In this document: positions 47,451 to 60,687 of the stretch, one piece after another
How positions within the stretch are numbered: position 1 is the first letter of the stretch
Layout of the letters: each line of letters opens with the position of its first letter
Assembly: GCA_030867875.1 (NCBI GenBank)
Contig: JAOWCC010001589.1
Coordinates: 140,279,745-140,343,744 of the forward strand
DNA: 64,000 nt
Source of the DNA: Actinernus sp. WN-2022
Taxonomy: Eukaryota > Cnidaria > Anthozoa > Actiniaria > Actinernidae
Reading direction: 5' to 3'
Made by a program: the position numbers and the translations under genes
The notes under the pieces: generated by a model
Told to the model about the DNA's origin: nothing
The model's input: only the letters and a program-made list of their open reading frames with translations
Databases searched by the model: none

Positions 47451-47620
47451 CCTTGTAGCTTCAGAACACAAATGAAATAAGTTGGAGAAAGAATAACAAA
47501 AATGCATACTTCACATAAAATTTAGAGTTTCATGTTTGCACTTACCTCAATTTAGGTCTCCCAACACCTAAACTTGCCCAGAACCAAGCCATTCTGTCCA
47601 CAAGCACTTCACATCTTTAT
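47451..47620 (+). repeat. X block 41
   Basis: 170 bp; 'ccttgtag' start; spans the junction of the 4,986-bp duplication. Confidence 0.9.
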
Positions 47621-47970
47621 CCTGGTAGCATCAGAACACCAATGGATTAAGTTGGAGAAAGAAATGAAGAAATAAATCAACATCTTCAAAAATGGTCAAA
47701 TCTGTATTTTTTGGACCAGACCGGGTAGGCAAAAAATATCAGATTTCTGACAAAAACTAAAAAAACACTCAATATGCTTCAAAAGGTTGGCAAACAATCT
47801 CCTGGTAGCTTGAGAACAGAAATGGAGAAAGAATTGAAGAAAAAAATCAACATCTTCAAAAATGGTCAAATCTGTATTTTTTTTACCAGACCGGGTAGGC
47901 AAAAAATATCAGATTTCTGACAAAAACTAAAAACCCACTCAAAATGCTTCAAAATGATGGCAAACAATCT

Positions 47971-48140
47971 CCTTGTAGCTTCAGAACACAAATGAAATAA
48001 GTTGGAGAAAGAATAACTAAAATGCATACTTCACATAAAATTTAGAGTTTCATGTTTGCACTTACCTCAATTTAGGTCTCCCAACACCTAAACTTCCCCA
48101 GAACCAAGCCTTTCTGTCCACAAGCACTTCACATCTTTAT
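47971..48140 (+). repeat. X block 42
   Basis: 170 bp; copy of block 36 with all three private changes. Confidence 0.9.
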
Positions 48141-48550
48141 CCTGGTAGCATCAGAACACCAATGGATTAAGTTGGAGAAAGAAATGAAGAAAAAAATCAA
48201 CATCTTCAAAAATGGTCAAATCTGTATTTTTTGGACCAGACCGGGTAGGCAAAAAATATCAGATTTCTGACAAAAACTAAAAAACCACTCAATATGCTTC
48301 AAAATGATGGCAAACAATCTGCTGATAGTTAACAGACATGATTGGATTAAGTTGGAGAAAGAATTGAAGAAAAAATCAACACCTTCAAAAATGGTCAAAT
48401 CTGTATTTTTTGGACCAGACCGGGTAGGCAAAAAATATCAGATTTCTGACAAAAACTAAAAAACCACTCAACATGCTTCAAAAGGTTGGCAAACAATCTC
48501 CTGGTAGCTTGAGAACAGAAATGGAGAAAGAATTGAAGAAAAAAATCAAC

Positions 48551-48580
48551 ATCTTCAAAAAAAAAACTCAAAATGATGGC
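48551..48580 (+). repeat. Fused monomer junction, form 2
   Basis: 4,986-bp shifted copy of the 43,565 junction. Confidence 0.83.
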
Positions 48581-48589
48581 AAACAATCT

Positions 48590-48759
48590 CCTGGTAGCTT
48601 CAGAACACAAATGAAATAAGTTGGAGAAAGAATAACAAAAATGCATACTTCACATAAAATTTAGAGTTTCATGTTTGCACTTACCTCAATTTAGGTCTCC
48701 CAACACCTAAACTTCCCCAGAACCAAGCCTTTCTGTCCACAAGCACTTCACATCTTTAT
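48590..48759 (+). repeat. X block 43
   Basis: 170 bp; copy of block 37. Confidence 0.9.
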
Positions 48760-49287
48760 CCTGGTAGCATCAGAACACCAATGGATTAAGTTGGAGAAAG
48801 AAATGAAGAAAAAAATCAACATCTTCAAAAATGGTCAAATCTGTATTTTTTGGACCAGACCGGGTAGGCAAAAAATAGCAGATTTCTGACAAAAACTAAA
48901 AAAACACTCAATATGCTTCAAAATGATGGCAAACAATCTGCTGATAGTTAACAGACATGATTGGATTAAGTTGGAGAAAGAATTGAAGAAAAAATCAACA
49001 TCTTCAAAAATGGTCAAATCTGTATTTTTTGGACCAGACCGGGTAGGCAAAAATATCAGATTTCTGACAAAAACTAAAAAACCACTCAACATGCTTCAAA
49101 AGGTTGGCAAACAATCTCCTGGTAGCTTGAGAACAGAAATGGAGAAAGAATTTAAGAAAAAAATCAACATCTTCAAAAATGGTCAAATCTGTATTTTTTG
49201 GACCAGACCGGGTAGGCGAAAAATCTCAGATTTCTGACAAAAACTAAAAAACCACTCAAAATGCTTCAAAATGATGGCAAACAATCT

Positions 49288-49457
49288 CCTGGTAGCTTCA
49301 GAACACAAATGAAATAAGTTGGAGAAAGAATAACAAAAATGCATACTTCACATAAAATTTAGAGTTTCATGTTTGCACTTACCTCAATTTAGGTCTCCCA
49401 ACACCTAAACTTGCCCAGAACCAAGCCATTCTGTCCACAAGCACTTCACATCTTTAT
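49288..49457 (+). repeat. X block 44
   Basis: 170 bp; copy of block 38, with the same 'gagagagaaatg' downstream. Confidence 0.9.
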
Positions 49458-49896
49458 CCTGGTAGCATCAGAACACCAATGGATTAAGTTGGAGAGAGAA
49501 ATGAAGAAAAAAATCAACATCTTCAAAAATGGTCAAATCTGTATTTTTTGGACCAGACCGGGTAGGCAAAAAATATCAGATTTCTGACAAAAACTAAAAA
49601 ACCACTCAATATGCTTCAAAATGATGGCCAACAATCTGCTGATAGTTTCCAGACATGAATGGATTATGTTGGAGAAAGAATTGGAGAAAAAAATCAACAT
49701 CTTCAAAAATGGTCAAATCTGTATTTTTTTGACCAGAGCGGGTAGGCAAAAAATGTCAGATTTCTGACAAAAACTAAAAAACCACTCAATATGCTTCAAA
49801 AGGTTGGCAAACAATCTCCTGGTAGCTTGAGAACAGAAATGGAGAAAGAATTGAAGAAAAAAATCAACATCTTCAAAAATGGTCAAATCTGTATTT

Positions 49897-49913
49897 TTTC
49901 GACCAGACCGGGT
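49897..49913 (+). other. CENP-B-box-like motif 9
   Basis: 4,986-bp shifted copy of motif 8. Confidence 0.55.
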
Positions 49914-50686
49914 AGGCAAAAAATATCAGATTTCTGACAAAAACTAAAAAACCACTCAATATGCTTCAAAATGATGGCCAACAATCTGCTGATAGTTTCC
50001 AGACATGAATGGATTATGTTGGAGAAAGAATTGGAGAAAAAAATCAACATCTTCAAAAATGGTCAAATCTGTATTTTTTGGACCAGACCGGGTAGGCAAA
50101 AAATATCAGATTTCTGACAAAAACTAAAAAACCACTCAATATGCTTCAAAATGTTGGCAAACAATCTCCTGGTAGCTTGAGAACACAAATGTAGAAAGAA
50201 TTGAAGAAAAAAATCAACATCTTCAAAAATGGTCAAATCTGTATTTTTTTGACCAGACCGGGTAGGCAAAAAATGTCAGATTTCTGACAAAAACTAAAAA
50301 ACCACTCAATATGCTTCAAAACGATGGCAAACAATCTGCTGATAGTTAACAGACATGATTGGATTAAGTTGGAGAAAGAAATGAAGAAAAAAATCAACAT
50401 CTTCAAAAATGGTCAAATCTGTATTTTTTGGACCAGACCGGGTAGGCAAAAATATCAGATTTCTGACAAAAACTAAAAAACCACTCAACATGCTTCAAAA
50501 GGTTGGCAAACAATCTCCTGGTAGCTTGAGAACAGAAATGGAGAAAGAATTGAAGAAAAAACTCAACATCTTCAAAAATGGTCAAATCTGTATTTTTTGG
50601 ACCAGACCGGGTAGGCGAAAAATCTCAGATTTCTGACAAAAACTAAAAAACCACTCAAAATGCTTCAAAATGATGGCAAACAATCT

Positions 50687-50856
50687 CCTGGTAGCTTCAG
50701 AACACAAATGAAATAAGTTGGAGAAAGAATAACAAAAATGCATACTTCACATAAAATTTAGAGTTTCATGTTTGCACTTACCTCAATTTAGGTCTCCCAA
50801 CACCTAAACTTGCCCAGAACCAAGCCATTCTGTCCACAAGCACTTCACATCTTTAT
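50687..50856 (+). repeat. X block 45
   Basis: 170 bp; copy of block 39. Confidence 0.9.
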
Positions 50857-52086
50857 CCTGGTAGCATCAGAACACCAATGGATTAAGTTGGAGAAAGAAA
50901 TGAAGAAAAAAATCAACATCTTCAAAAATGGTCAAATCTGTATTTTTTTCACCAGACCGGGTAGTCAAAAAATATCAGATTTCTGACAAAAACTAAAAAA
51001 CCACTCAATATGCTTCAAAATGATGGCCAACAATCTGCTGATAGTTTCCAGACATGAATGGATTATGTTGGAGAAAGAATTGGATAAAAAAATCAACATC
51101 TTCAAAAATGGTCAAATCTGTATTTTTTGGACCAGACCGGGTAGGCAAAAAATATCAGATTTCTGACAAAAACTAAAAAACCACTCAATATGCTTCAAAA
51201 TGTTGGCAAACAATCTCCTGGTAGCTTGAGAACACAAATGTAGAAAGAATTGAAGAAAAAAATCAACATCTTCAAAAATGGTCAAATCTGTATTTTTTTC
51301 ACCAGACCGGGTAGTCAAAAAATATCAGATTTCTGACAAAAACTAAAAAACCACTCAATATGCTTCAAAATGATGGCCAACAATCTGCTGATAGTTTCCA
51401 GACATGAATGGATTATGTTGGAGAAAGAATTGGATAAAAAAATCAACATCTTCAAAAATGGTCAAATCTGTATTTTTTGGACCAGACCGGGTAGGCAAAA
51501 AATATCAGATTTCTGACAAAAACTAAAAAACCACTCAATATGCTTCAAAATGTTGGCAAACAATCTCCTGGTAGCTTGAGAACACAAATGTAGAAAGAAT
51601 TGAAGAAAAAAATCAACATCTTCAAAAATGGTCAAATCTGTATTTTTTTGACCAGACCGGGTAGGCAAAAAATGTCAGATTTCTGACAAAAACTAAAAAA
51701 CCACTCAATATGCTTCAAAACGATGGCAAACAATCTGCTGATAGTTAACAGACATGATTGGATTAAGTTGGAGAAAGAAATGAAGAAAAAAATCAACATC
51801 TTCAAAAATGGTCAAATCTGTATTTTTTGGACCAGACCGGGTAGGCAAAAAATATCAGATTTCTGACAAAAACTAAAAAACCACTCAACATGCTTCAAAA
51901 GGTTGGCAAACAATCTCCTGGTAGCTTGAGAACAGAAATGGATAAAGAATTGAAGAAAAAACTCAACATCTTCAAAAATGGTCAAATCTGTATTTTTTGG
52001 ACCAGACCGGGTAGGCGAAAAATCTCAGATTTCTGACAAAAACTAAAAAACCACTCAAAATGCTTCAAAAGGTTCGCAAACAATCT

Positions 52087-52256
52087 CCTTGTAGCTTCAG
52101 AACACAAATGAAATAAGTTGGAGAAAGAATAACAAAAATGCATACTTCACATAAAATTTAGAGTTTCATGTTTGCACTTACCTCAATTTAGGTCTCCCAA
52201 CACCTAAACTTGCCCAGAACCAAGCCATTCTGTCCACAAGCACTTCACATCTTTAT
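52087..52256 (+). repeat. X block 46
   Basis: 170 bp; copy of block 40, preceded by 'ggttcgcaaac'. Confidence 0.9.
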
Positions 52257-52436
52257 CCTGGTAGCATCAGAACACCAATGGATTAAGTTGGAGAAAGAAA
52301 TGAAGAAATAAATCAACATCTTCAAAAATGGTCAAATCTGTATTTTTTGGACCAGACCGGGTAGGCAAAAAATATCAGATTTCTGACAAAAACTAAAAAA
52401 ACACTCAATATGCTTCAAAAGGTTGGCAAACAATCT

Positions 52437-52606
52437 CCTTGTAGCTTCAGAACACAAATGAAATAAGTTGGAGAAAGAATAACAAAAATGCATACTTCAC
52501 ATAAAATTTAGAGTTTCATGTTTGCACTTACCTCAATTTAGGTCTCCCAACACCTAAACTTGCCCAGAACCAAGCCATTCTGTCCACAAGCACTTCACAT
52601 CTTTAT
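52437..52606 (+). repeat. X block 47
   Basis: 170 bp; copy of block 41, at the right end of the 4,986-bp duplication. Confidence 0.9.
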
Positions 52607-52786
52607 CCTGGTAGCATCAGAACACCAATGGATTAAGTTGGAGAAAGAAATGAAGAAATAAATCAACATCTTCAAAAATGGTCAAATCTGTATTTTTTGG
52701 ACCAGACCGGGTAGGCAAAAAATATCAGATTTCTGACAAAAACTAAAAAAACACTCAATATGCTTCAAAAGGTTGGCAAACAATCT

Positions 52787-52956
52787 CCTTGTAGCTTCAG
52801 AACACAAATGAAATAAGTTGGAGAAAGAATAACAAAAATGCATACTTCACATAAAATTTAGAGTTTCATGTTTGCACTTACCTCAATTTAGGTCTCCCAA
52901 CACCTAAACTTGCCCAGAACCAAGCCATTCTGTCCACAAGCACTTCACATCTTTAT
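52787..52956 (+). repeat. X block 48
   Basis: 170 bp; 'ccttgtag' start; counterpart of block 17. Confidence 0.9.
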
Positions 52957-53846
52957 CCTGGTAGCATCAGAACACCAATGGATTAAGTTGGAGAAAGAAT
53001 TGAAGAAAAAAATCAACATCTTCAAAAATGGTCAAATCTGTATTTTTTTGACCAGACCGGGTAGGCAAAAAATGTCAGATTTCTGACAAAAACTAAAAAA
53101 CCACTCAATATGCTTCAAAACGATGGCAAACAATCTGCTGATAGTTAACAGACATGATTGGATTAAGTTGGAGAAAGAAATGAAGAAAAAAATCAACATC
53201 TTCAAAAATGGTCAAATCTGTATTTTTTTGACCAGACCGGGTAGGCAAAAAATGTCAGATTTCTGACAAAAACTAAAAAACCACTCAATATGCTTCAAAA
53301 CGATGGCAAACAATCTGCTGATAGTTAACAGACATGATTGGATTAAGTTGGAGAAAGAAATGAAGAAAAAAATCAACATCTTCAAAAATGGTCAAATCTG
53401 TATTTTTTGGACCAGACCGGGTAGGCAAAAAATATCAGATTTCTGACAAAAACTAAAAAACCACTCAATATGCTTCAAAACGATGGCAAACAATCCGCTA
53501 ATAGTTAACAGACATGATTGGATTAAGTTGGAGAAAGAAATGAAGAAAAAAATCAACATCTTCAAAAATGGTCAAATCTGTATTTTTTGGACCAGACCGG
53601 GTAGGCAAAAAATATCAGATTTCTGACAAAAACTAAAAAACCACTCAACATGCTTCAAAAGGTTGGCAAACAATCTCCTGGTAGCTTGAGAACAGAAATG
53701 GAGAAAGAATTGAAGAAAAAACTCAACATCTTCAAAAATGGTCAAATCTGTATTTTTTGGACCAGACCGGGTAGGCGAAAAATCTCAGATTTCTGACAAA
53801 AACTAAAAAACCACTCAAAATGCTTCAAAATGATGGCAAACAATCT

Positions 53847-54016
53847 CCTGGTAGCTTCAGAACACAAATGAAATAAGTTGGAGAAAGAATAACAAAAATG
53901 CATACTTCACATAAAATTTAGAGTTTCGTGTTTGCACTTACCTCAATTTAGGTCTCCCAACACCTAAACTTGCCCAGAACCAAGCCATTCTGTCCACAAG
54001 CACTTCACATCTTTAT
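53847..54016 (+). repeat. X block 49
   Basis: 170 bp; private 'gtttcgtgttt', one of only two full-length X cores with a CpG. Confidence 0.9.
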
Positions 54017-54726
54017 CCTGGTAGCATCAGAACACCAATGGATTAAGTTGGAGAAAGAATTGAAGAAAAAAATCAACATCTTCAAAAATGGTCAAATCTG
54101 TATTTTTTTGACCAGACCGGGTAGGCAAAAAATGTCAGATTTCTGACAAAAACTAAAAAACCACTCAATATGCTTCAAAACGATGGCAAACAATCTGCTG
54201 ATAGTTAACAGACATGATTGGATTAAGTTGGAGAAAGAAATGAAGAAAAAAATCAACATCTTCAAAAATGGTCAAATCTGTATTTTTTTGACCAGACCGG
54301 GTAGGCAAAAAATGTCAGATTTCTGACAAAAACTGAAAAACCACTCAATATGCTTCAAAACGATGGCAAACAATCTGCTGATAGTTAACAGACATGATTG
54401 GATTAAGTTGGAGAAAGAAATGAAGAAAAAAATCAACATCTTCAAAAATGGTCAAATCTGTATTTTTTGGACTAGACCGGGTAGGCAAAAAATATCAGAT
54501 TTCTGACAAAAACTAAAAAACCACTCAACATGCTTCAAAAGGTTGGCAAACAATCTCCTGGTAGCTTGAGAACAGAAATGGAGAAAGAATTGAAGAAAAA
54601 ACTCAACATCTTCAAAAATGGTCAAATCTGTATTTTTTGGACCAGACCGGGTAGGCGAAAAATCTCAGATTTCTGACAAAAACTAAAAAACCACTCAAAA
54701 TGCTTCAAAATGATGGCAAACAATCT

Positions 54727-54896
54727 CCTGGTAGCTTCAGAACACAAATGAAATAAGTTGGAGAAAGAATAACAAAAATGCATACTTCACATAAAATTTA
54801 GAGTTTCATGTTTGCACTTACCTCAATTTAGGTCTCCCAACACCTAAACTTGCCCAGAACCAAGCCATTCTGTCCACAAGCACTTCACATCTTTAT
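54727..54896 (+). repeat. X block 50
   Basis: 170 bp; common form; 880 bp after block 49, the size of the extra segment relative to domain IV. Confidence 0.9.
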
Positions 54897-55606
54897 CCTG
54901 GTAGCATCAGAACACCAATGGATTAAGTTGGAGAAAGAAATGAAGAAAAAAATCAACATCTTCAAAAATGGTCAAATCTGTATTTTTTTCACCAGACCGG
55001 GTAGGCAAAAAATGTCAGATTTCTGACAAAAACTAAAAAACCACTCAATATGCTTCAAAACGATGGCAAACAATCTGCTGATAGTTAACAGACATGATTG
55101 GATTAAGTTGGAGAAAGAAATGAAGAAAAAAATCAACATCTTCAAAAATGGTCAAATCTGTATTTTTTTGACCAGACCGGGTAGGCAAAAAATGTCAGAT
55201 TTCTGACAAAAACTAAAAAACCACTCAATATGCTTCAAAACGATGGCAAACAATCTGCTGATAGTTAACAGACATGATTGGATTAAGTTGGAGAAAGAAA
55301 TGAAGAAAAAAAGCAACATCTTCAAAAATGGTCAAATCTGTATTTTTTGGACCAGACCGGGTAGGCAAAAAATATCAGATTTCTGACAAAAACTAAAAAA
55401 CCACTCAACATGCTTCAAAAGGTTGGCAAACAATCTCCTGGTAGCTTGAGAACAGAAATGGAGAAAGAATTGAAGAAAAAACTCAACATCTTCAAAAATG
55501 GTCAAATCTGTATTTTTTGGACCAGACCGGGTAGGCGAAAAATCTCAGATTTCTGACAAAAACTAAAAAACCACTCAAAATGCTTCAAAATGATGGCAAA
55601 CAATCT

Positions 55607-55776
55607 CCTGGTAGCTTCAGAACACAAATGAAATAAGTTGGAGAAAGAATAACAAAAATGCATACTTCACATAAAATTTAGAGTTTCATGTTTGCACTTA
55701 CCTCAATTTAGGTCTCCCAACACCTAAACTTGCCCAGAACCAAGCCATTCTGTCCACAAGCACTTCACATCTTTAT
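55607..55776 (+). repeat. X block 51
   Basis: 170 bp; counterpart of block 19; starts a 520-bp series. Confidence 0.9.
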
Positions 55777-56126
55777 CCTGGTAGCATCAGAACACCAATG
55801 GATTAAGTTGGAGAAAGAAATGAAGAAAAAAATCAACATCTTCAAAAATGGTCAAATCTGTATTTTTTTCACCAGACCGGGTAGGCAAAAAATATCAGAT
55901 TTCTGACAAAAACTAAAAAACCACTCAACATGCTTCAAAAGGTTGGCAAACAATCTCCTGGTAGCTTGAGAACAGAAATGGAGAAAGAATTGAAGAAAAA
56001 ACTCAACATCTTCAAAAATGGTCAAATCTGTATTTTTTGGACCAGACCGGGTAGGCGAAAAATCTCAGATTTCTGACAAAAACTAAAAAACCACTCAAAA
56101 TGCTTCAAAATGATGGCAAACAATCT

Positions 56127-56296
56127 CCTGGTAGCTTCAGAACACAAATGAAATAAGTTGGAGAAAGAATAACAAAAATGCATACTTCACATAAAATTTA
56201 GAGTTTCATGTTTGCACTTACCTCAATTTAGGTCTCCCAACACCTAAACTTGCCCAGAACCAAGCCATTCTGTCCACAAGCACTTCACATCTTTAT
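56127..56296 (+). repeat. X block 52
   Basis: 170 bp; counterpart of block 20. Confidence 0.9.
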
Positions 56297-56646
56297 CCTG
56301 GTAGCATCAGAACACCAATGGATTAAGTTGGAGAAAGAAATGAAGAAAAAAATCAACATCTTCAAAAATGGTCAAATCTGTATTTTTTTCACCAGACCGG
56401 GTAGGCAAAAAATATCAGATTTCTGACAAAAACTAAAAAACCACTCAACATGCTTCAAAAGGTTGGCAAACAATCTCCTGGTAGCTTGAGAACAGAAATG
56501 GAGAAAGAATTGAAGAAAAAACTCAACATCTTCAAAAATGGTCAAATCTGTATTTTTTGGACCAGACCGGGTAGGCGAAAAATCTCAGATTTCTGACAAA
56601 AACTAAAAAACCACTCAAAATGCTTCAAAATGATGGCAAACAATCT

Positions 56647-56816
56647 CCTGGTAGCTTCAGAACACAAATGAAATAAGTTGGAGAAAGAATAACAAAAATG
56701 CATACTTCACATAAAATTTAGAGTTTCATGTTTGCACTTACCTCAATTTAGGTCTCCCAACACCTAAACTTGCCCAGAACCAAGCCATTCTGTCCACAAG
56801 CACTTCACATCTTTAT
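56647..56816 (+). repeat. X block 53
   Basis: 170 bp; counterpart of block 21, followed by 'ctgaaaaaactaaa'. Confidence 0.9.
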
Positions 56817-57697
56817 CCTGGTAGCATCAGAACACCAATGGATTAAGTTGGAGAAAGAAATGAAGAAAAAAATCAACATCTTCAAAAATGGTCAAATCTG
56901 TATTTTTTTCACCAGACCGGGTAGGCAAAAAATATCAGATTTCTGAAAAAACTAAAAAACCACTCAATATGCTTCAAAATGATGGCCAACAATCTGCTGA
57001 TAGTTTCCAGACATGAATGGATTACGTTGGAGAAAGAATTGGAGAAAAAAAATCAACATCTTCAAAAATGGTCAAATCTGTATTTTTTGGACCAGACCGG
57101 GTAGGCAAAAAATATCAGATTTCTGACAAAAACTAAAAAACCACTCAATATGCTTCAAAAGGTTGGCAAACAATCTCCTGGTAGCTTGAGAACAGAAATG
57201 GAGAAAGAATTGAAGAAAAAAATCAACATCTTCAAAAATGGTCAAATCTGTATTTTTTGGACCAGACCGGGTAGGCAAAAAATATCAGATTTCTGACAAA
57301 AACTAAAAAACCACTCAATATGCTTCAAAAGGTTGGCAAACAATCTCCTGGTAGCTTGAGAACAGAAATGGAGAAAGAATTGAAGAAAAAAATCAACATC
57401 TTCAAAAATGGCCAAATCTGTATTTTTTGGACCAGACCGGGTAGGCAAAAAATATCAGATTTCTGACAAAAACTAAAAAAACACTCAATATGCTTCAAAA
57501 TGATGGCAAACAATCTGCTGATAGTTAACAGACATGATTGGATTAAGTTGGAGAAAGAAATGAAGAAAAAAAATCAACATCTTCAAAAATGGTCAAATCT
57601 GTATTTTTTTGACCAGAACGGGTAGGCAAAAAATATCAGATTTCTGACAAAAACTAAAAAAACACTCAATATGCTTCAAAAGGTTCGCAAACAATCT

Positions 57698-57867
57698 CCT
57701 TGTAGCTTCAGAACACAAATGAAATAAGTTGGAGAAAGAATAACAAAAATGCATACTTCACATAAAATTTAGAGTTTCATGTTTGCACTTACCTCAATTT
57801 AGGTCTCCCAACACCTAAACTTGCCCAGAACCAAGCCATTCTGTCCACAAGCACTTCACATCTTTAT
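57698..57867 (+). repeat. X block 54
   Basis: 170 bp; 'ccttgtag' start after 'ggttcgcaaac'; counterpart of block 46 (offset 5,611). Confidence 0.9.
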
Positions 57868-58047
57868 CCTGGTAGCATCAGAACACCAATGGATTAAGTT
57901 GGAGAAAGAAATGAAGAAATAAATCAACATCTTCAAAAATGGTCAAATCTGTATTTTTTGGACCAGACCGGGTAGGCAAAAAATATCAGATTTCTGACAA
58001 AAACTAAAAAAACACTCAATATGCTTCAAAAGGTTGGCAAACAATCT

Positions 58048-58217
58048 CCTTGTAGCTTCAGAACACAAATGAAATAAGTTGGAGAAAGAATAACAAAAAT
58101 GCATACTTCACATAAAATTTAGAGTTTCATGTTTGCACTTACCTCAATTTAGGTCTCCCAACACCTAAACTTGCCCAGAACCAAGCCATTCTGTCCACAA
58201 GCACTTCACATCTTTAT
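58048..58217 (+). repeat. X block 55
   Basis: 170 bp; 'ccttgtag' start; second of a 350-bp series. Confidence 0.9.
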
Positions 58218-58397
58218 CCTGGTAGCATCAGAACACCAATGGATTAAGTTGGAGAAAGAAATGAAGAAATAAATCAACATCTTCAAAAATGGTCAAATCT
58301 GTATTTTTTGGACCAGACCGGGTAGGCAAAAAATATCAGATTTCTGACAAAAACTAAAAAAACACTCAATATGCTTCAAAAGGTTGGCAAACAATCT

Positions 58398-58567
58398 CCT
58401 TGTAGCTTCAGAACACAAATGAAATAAGTTGGAGAAAGAATAACAAAAATGCATACTTCACATAAAATTTAGAGTTTCATGTTTGCACTTACCTCAATTT
58501 AGGTCTCCCAACACCTAAACTTGCCCAGAACCAAGCCATTCTGTCCACAAGCACTTCACATCTTTAT
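58398..58567 (+). repeat. X block 56
   Basis: 170 bp; 'ccttgtag' start; third of the 350-bp series. Confidence 0.9.
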
Positions 58568-59277
58568 CCTGGTAGCATCAGAACACCAATGGATTAAGTT
58601 GGAGAAAGAAATGAAGAAAAAAATCAACATCTTCAAAAATGGTCAAATCTGTATTTTTTTGACCAGACCGGGTAGGCAAAAAATGTCAGATTTCTGACAA
58701 AAACGAAAAAACCACTCAATATGCTTCAAAACGATGGCAAACAATCTGCTGATAGTTAACAGACATGATTGGATTAAGTTGGAGAAAGAAATGAAGAAAA
58801 AAATCAACATCTTCAAAAATGGTCAAATCTGTATTTTTTTGACCAGACCGGGTAGGCAAAAAATGTCAGATTTCTGACAAAAACTAAAAAACCACTCAAT
58901 ATGCTTCAAAACGATGGCAAACAATCTGCTGATAGTTAACAGACATGATTGGATTAAGTTGGAGAAAGAAATGAAGAAAAAAATCAACATCTTCAAAAAT
59001 GGTCAAATCTGTATTTTTTGGACCAGACCGGGTAGGCAAAAAATATCAGATTTCTGACAAAAACTAAAAAACCACTCAACATGCTTCAAAAGGTTGGCAA
59101 ACAATCTCCTGGTAGCTTGAGAACAGAAATGGAGAAAGAATTGAAGAAAAAACTCAACATCTTCAAAAATGGTCAAATCTGTATTTTTTGGACCAGACCG
59201 GGTAGGCGAAAAATCTCAGATTTCTGACAAAAACTAAAAAACCACTCAAAATGCTTCAAAATGATGGCAAACAATCT

Positions 59278-59447
59278 CCTGGTAGCTTCAGAACACAAAT
59301 GAAATAAGTTGGAGAAAGAATAACAAAAATGCATACTTCACATAAAATTTAGAGTTTCATGTTTGCACTTACCTCAATTTAGGTCTCCCAACACCTAAAC
59401 TTGCCCAGAACCAAGCCATTCTGTCCACAAGCACTTCACATCTTTAT
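59278..59447 (+). repeat. X block 57
   Basis: 170 bp; common form with 'tttcatg'. Confidence 0.9.
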
Positions 59448-60517
59448 CCTGGTAGCATCAGAACACCAATGGATTAAGTTGGAGAAAGAAATGAAGAAAA
59501 AAATCAACATCTTCAAAAATGGTCAAATCTGTATTTTTTTCACCAGACCGGGTAGGCAAAAAATATCAGATTTCTGACAAAAACTAAAAAACCACTCAAT
59601 ATGCTTCAAAATGATGGCCAACAATCTGCTGATAGTTTCCAGACATGAATGGATTATGTTGGAGAAAGAATTGGAGAAAAAAATCAACATCTTCAAAAAT
59701 GGTCAAATCTGTATTTTTTGGACCAGACCGGGTAGGCAAAAAATATCAGATTTCTGACAAAAACTAAAAAACCACTCAATATGCTTCAAAAGGTTGGCAA
59801 ACAATCTCCTGGTAGCTTGAGAACAGAAATGGAGAAAGAATTGAAGAAAAAAATCAACATCTTCAAAAATGGCCAAATCTGTATTTTTTGGACCAGACCG
59901 GGTAGGCAAAAAATATCAGATTTCTGACAAAAACTAAAAAAACACTCAATATGCTTCAAAATGATGGCAAACAATCTGCTGATAGTTAACAGACATGATT
60001 GGATTAAGTTGGAGAAAGAAATGAAGAAAAAAAATCAACATCTTCAAAAATGGTCAAATCTGTATTTTTTTGACCAGACCGGGTAGGCAAAAAATATCAG
60101 ATTTCTGACAAAAACTAAAAAACAACTCAATATGCTTCAAAATGATGGCCAACAATCTGCTGATAGTTTCCAGACATGAATGGATTATGTTGGAGAAAGA
60201 ATTGGAGAAAAAAATCAACATCTTCAAAAATGGTCAAATCTGTATTTTTTGGACCAGACCGGGTAGGCAAAAAATATCAGATTTCTGACAAAAACTAAAA
60301 AACCACTCAATATGCTTCAAAATGATGGCAAACAATCTGCTGATAGTTAACAGACATGATTGGATTAAGTTGGAGAAAGAATTGAAGAAAAAATCAACAT
60401 CTTCAAAAATGGTCAAATCTGTATTTTTTGGACCAGACCGGGTAGGCGAAAAATCTCAGATTTCTGACAAAAACTAAAAAACCACTCAAAATGCTTCAAA
60501 ATGATGGCAAACAATCT

Positions 60518-60687
60518 CCTGGTAGCTTCAGAACACAAATGAAATAAGTTGGAGAAAGAATAACAAAAATGCATACTTCACATAAAATTTAGAGTTTCGT
60601 GTTTGCACTTACCTCAATTTAGGTCTCCCAACACCTAAACTTGCCCAGAACCAAGCCATTCTGTCCACAAGCACTTCACATCTTTAT
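60518..60687 (+). repeat. X block 58
   Basis: 170 bp; 'gtttcgtgttt' variant, shared only with block 49. Confidence 0.9.

Larger units (their letters stand above)
42470..47455 (+). repeat. Domain VII: 4,986-bp tandem duplication, copy 1
   Basis: All landmarks and private variants recur 4,986 bp downstream. Homology extends about 348 bp past one period (to 47,803, matching 52,789), so the exchange lay within a 350-bp X-bearing unit. The copy contains ordinary A/B units, seven X blocks including the one at its left edge, one form-2 fused monomer and one CENP-B-box-like motif. From about 45,000 on it resembles domain IV with an inserted pair of monomers (350 bp) near 46,126-46,475. Confidence 0.87.
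47456..52441 (+). repeat. Domain VII: 4,986-bp tandem duplication, copy 2
   Basis: Direct continuation of copy 1. It carries the same private variants, including 'ttggagagagaaatg' near 49,490, 'aataactaaaatg' near 48,010 and 'cttccccag' near 48,093. I noticed no difference from copy 1 in the stretches compared. Confidence 0.87.
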
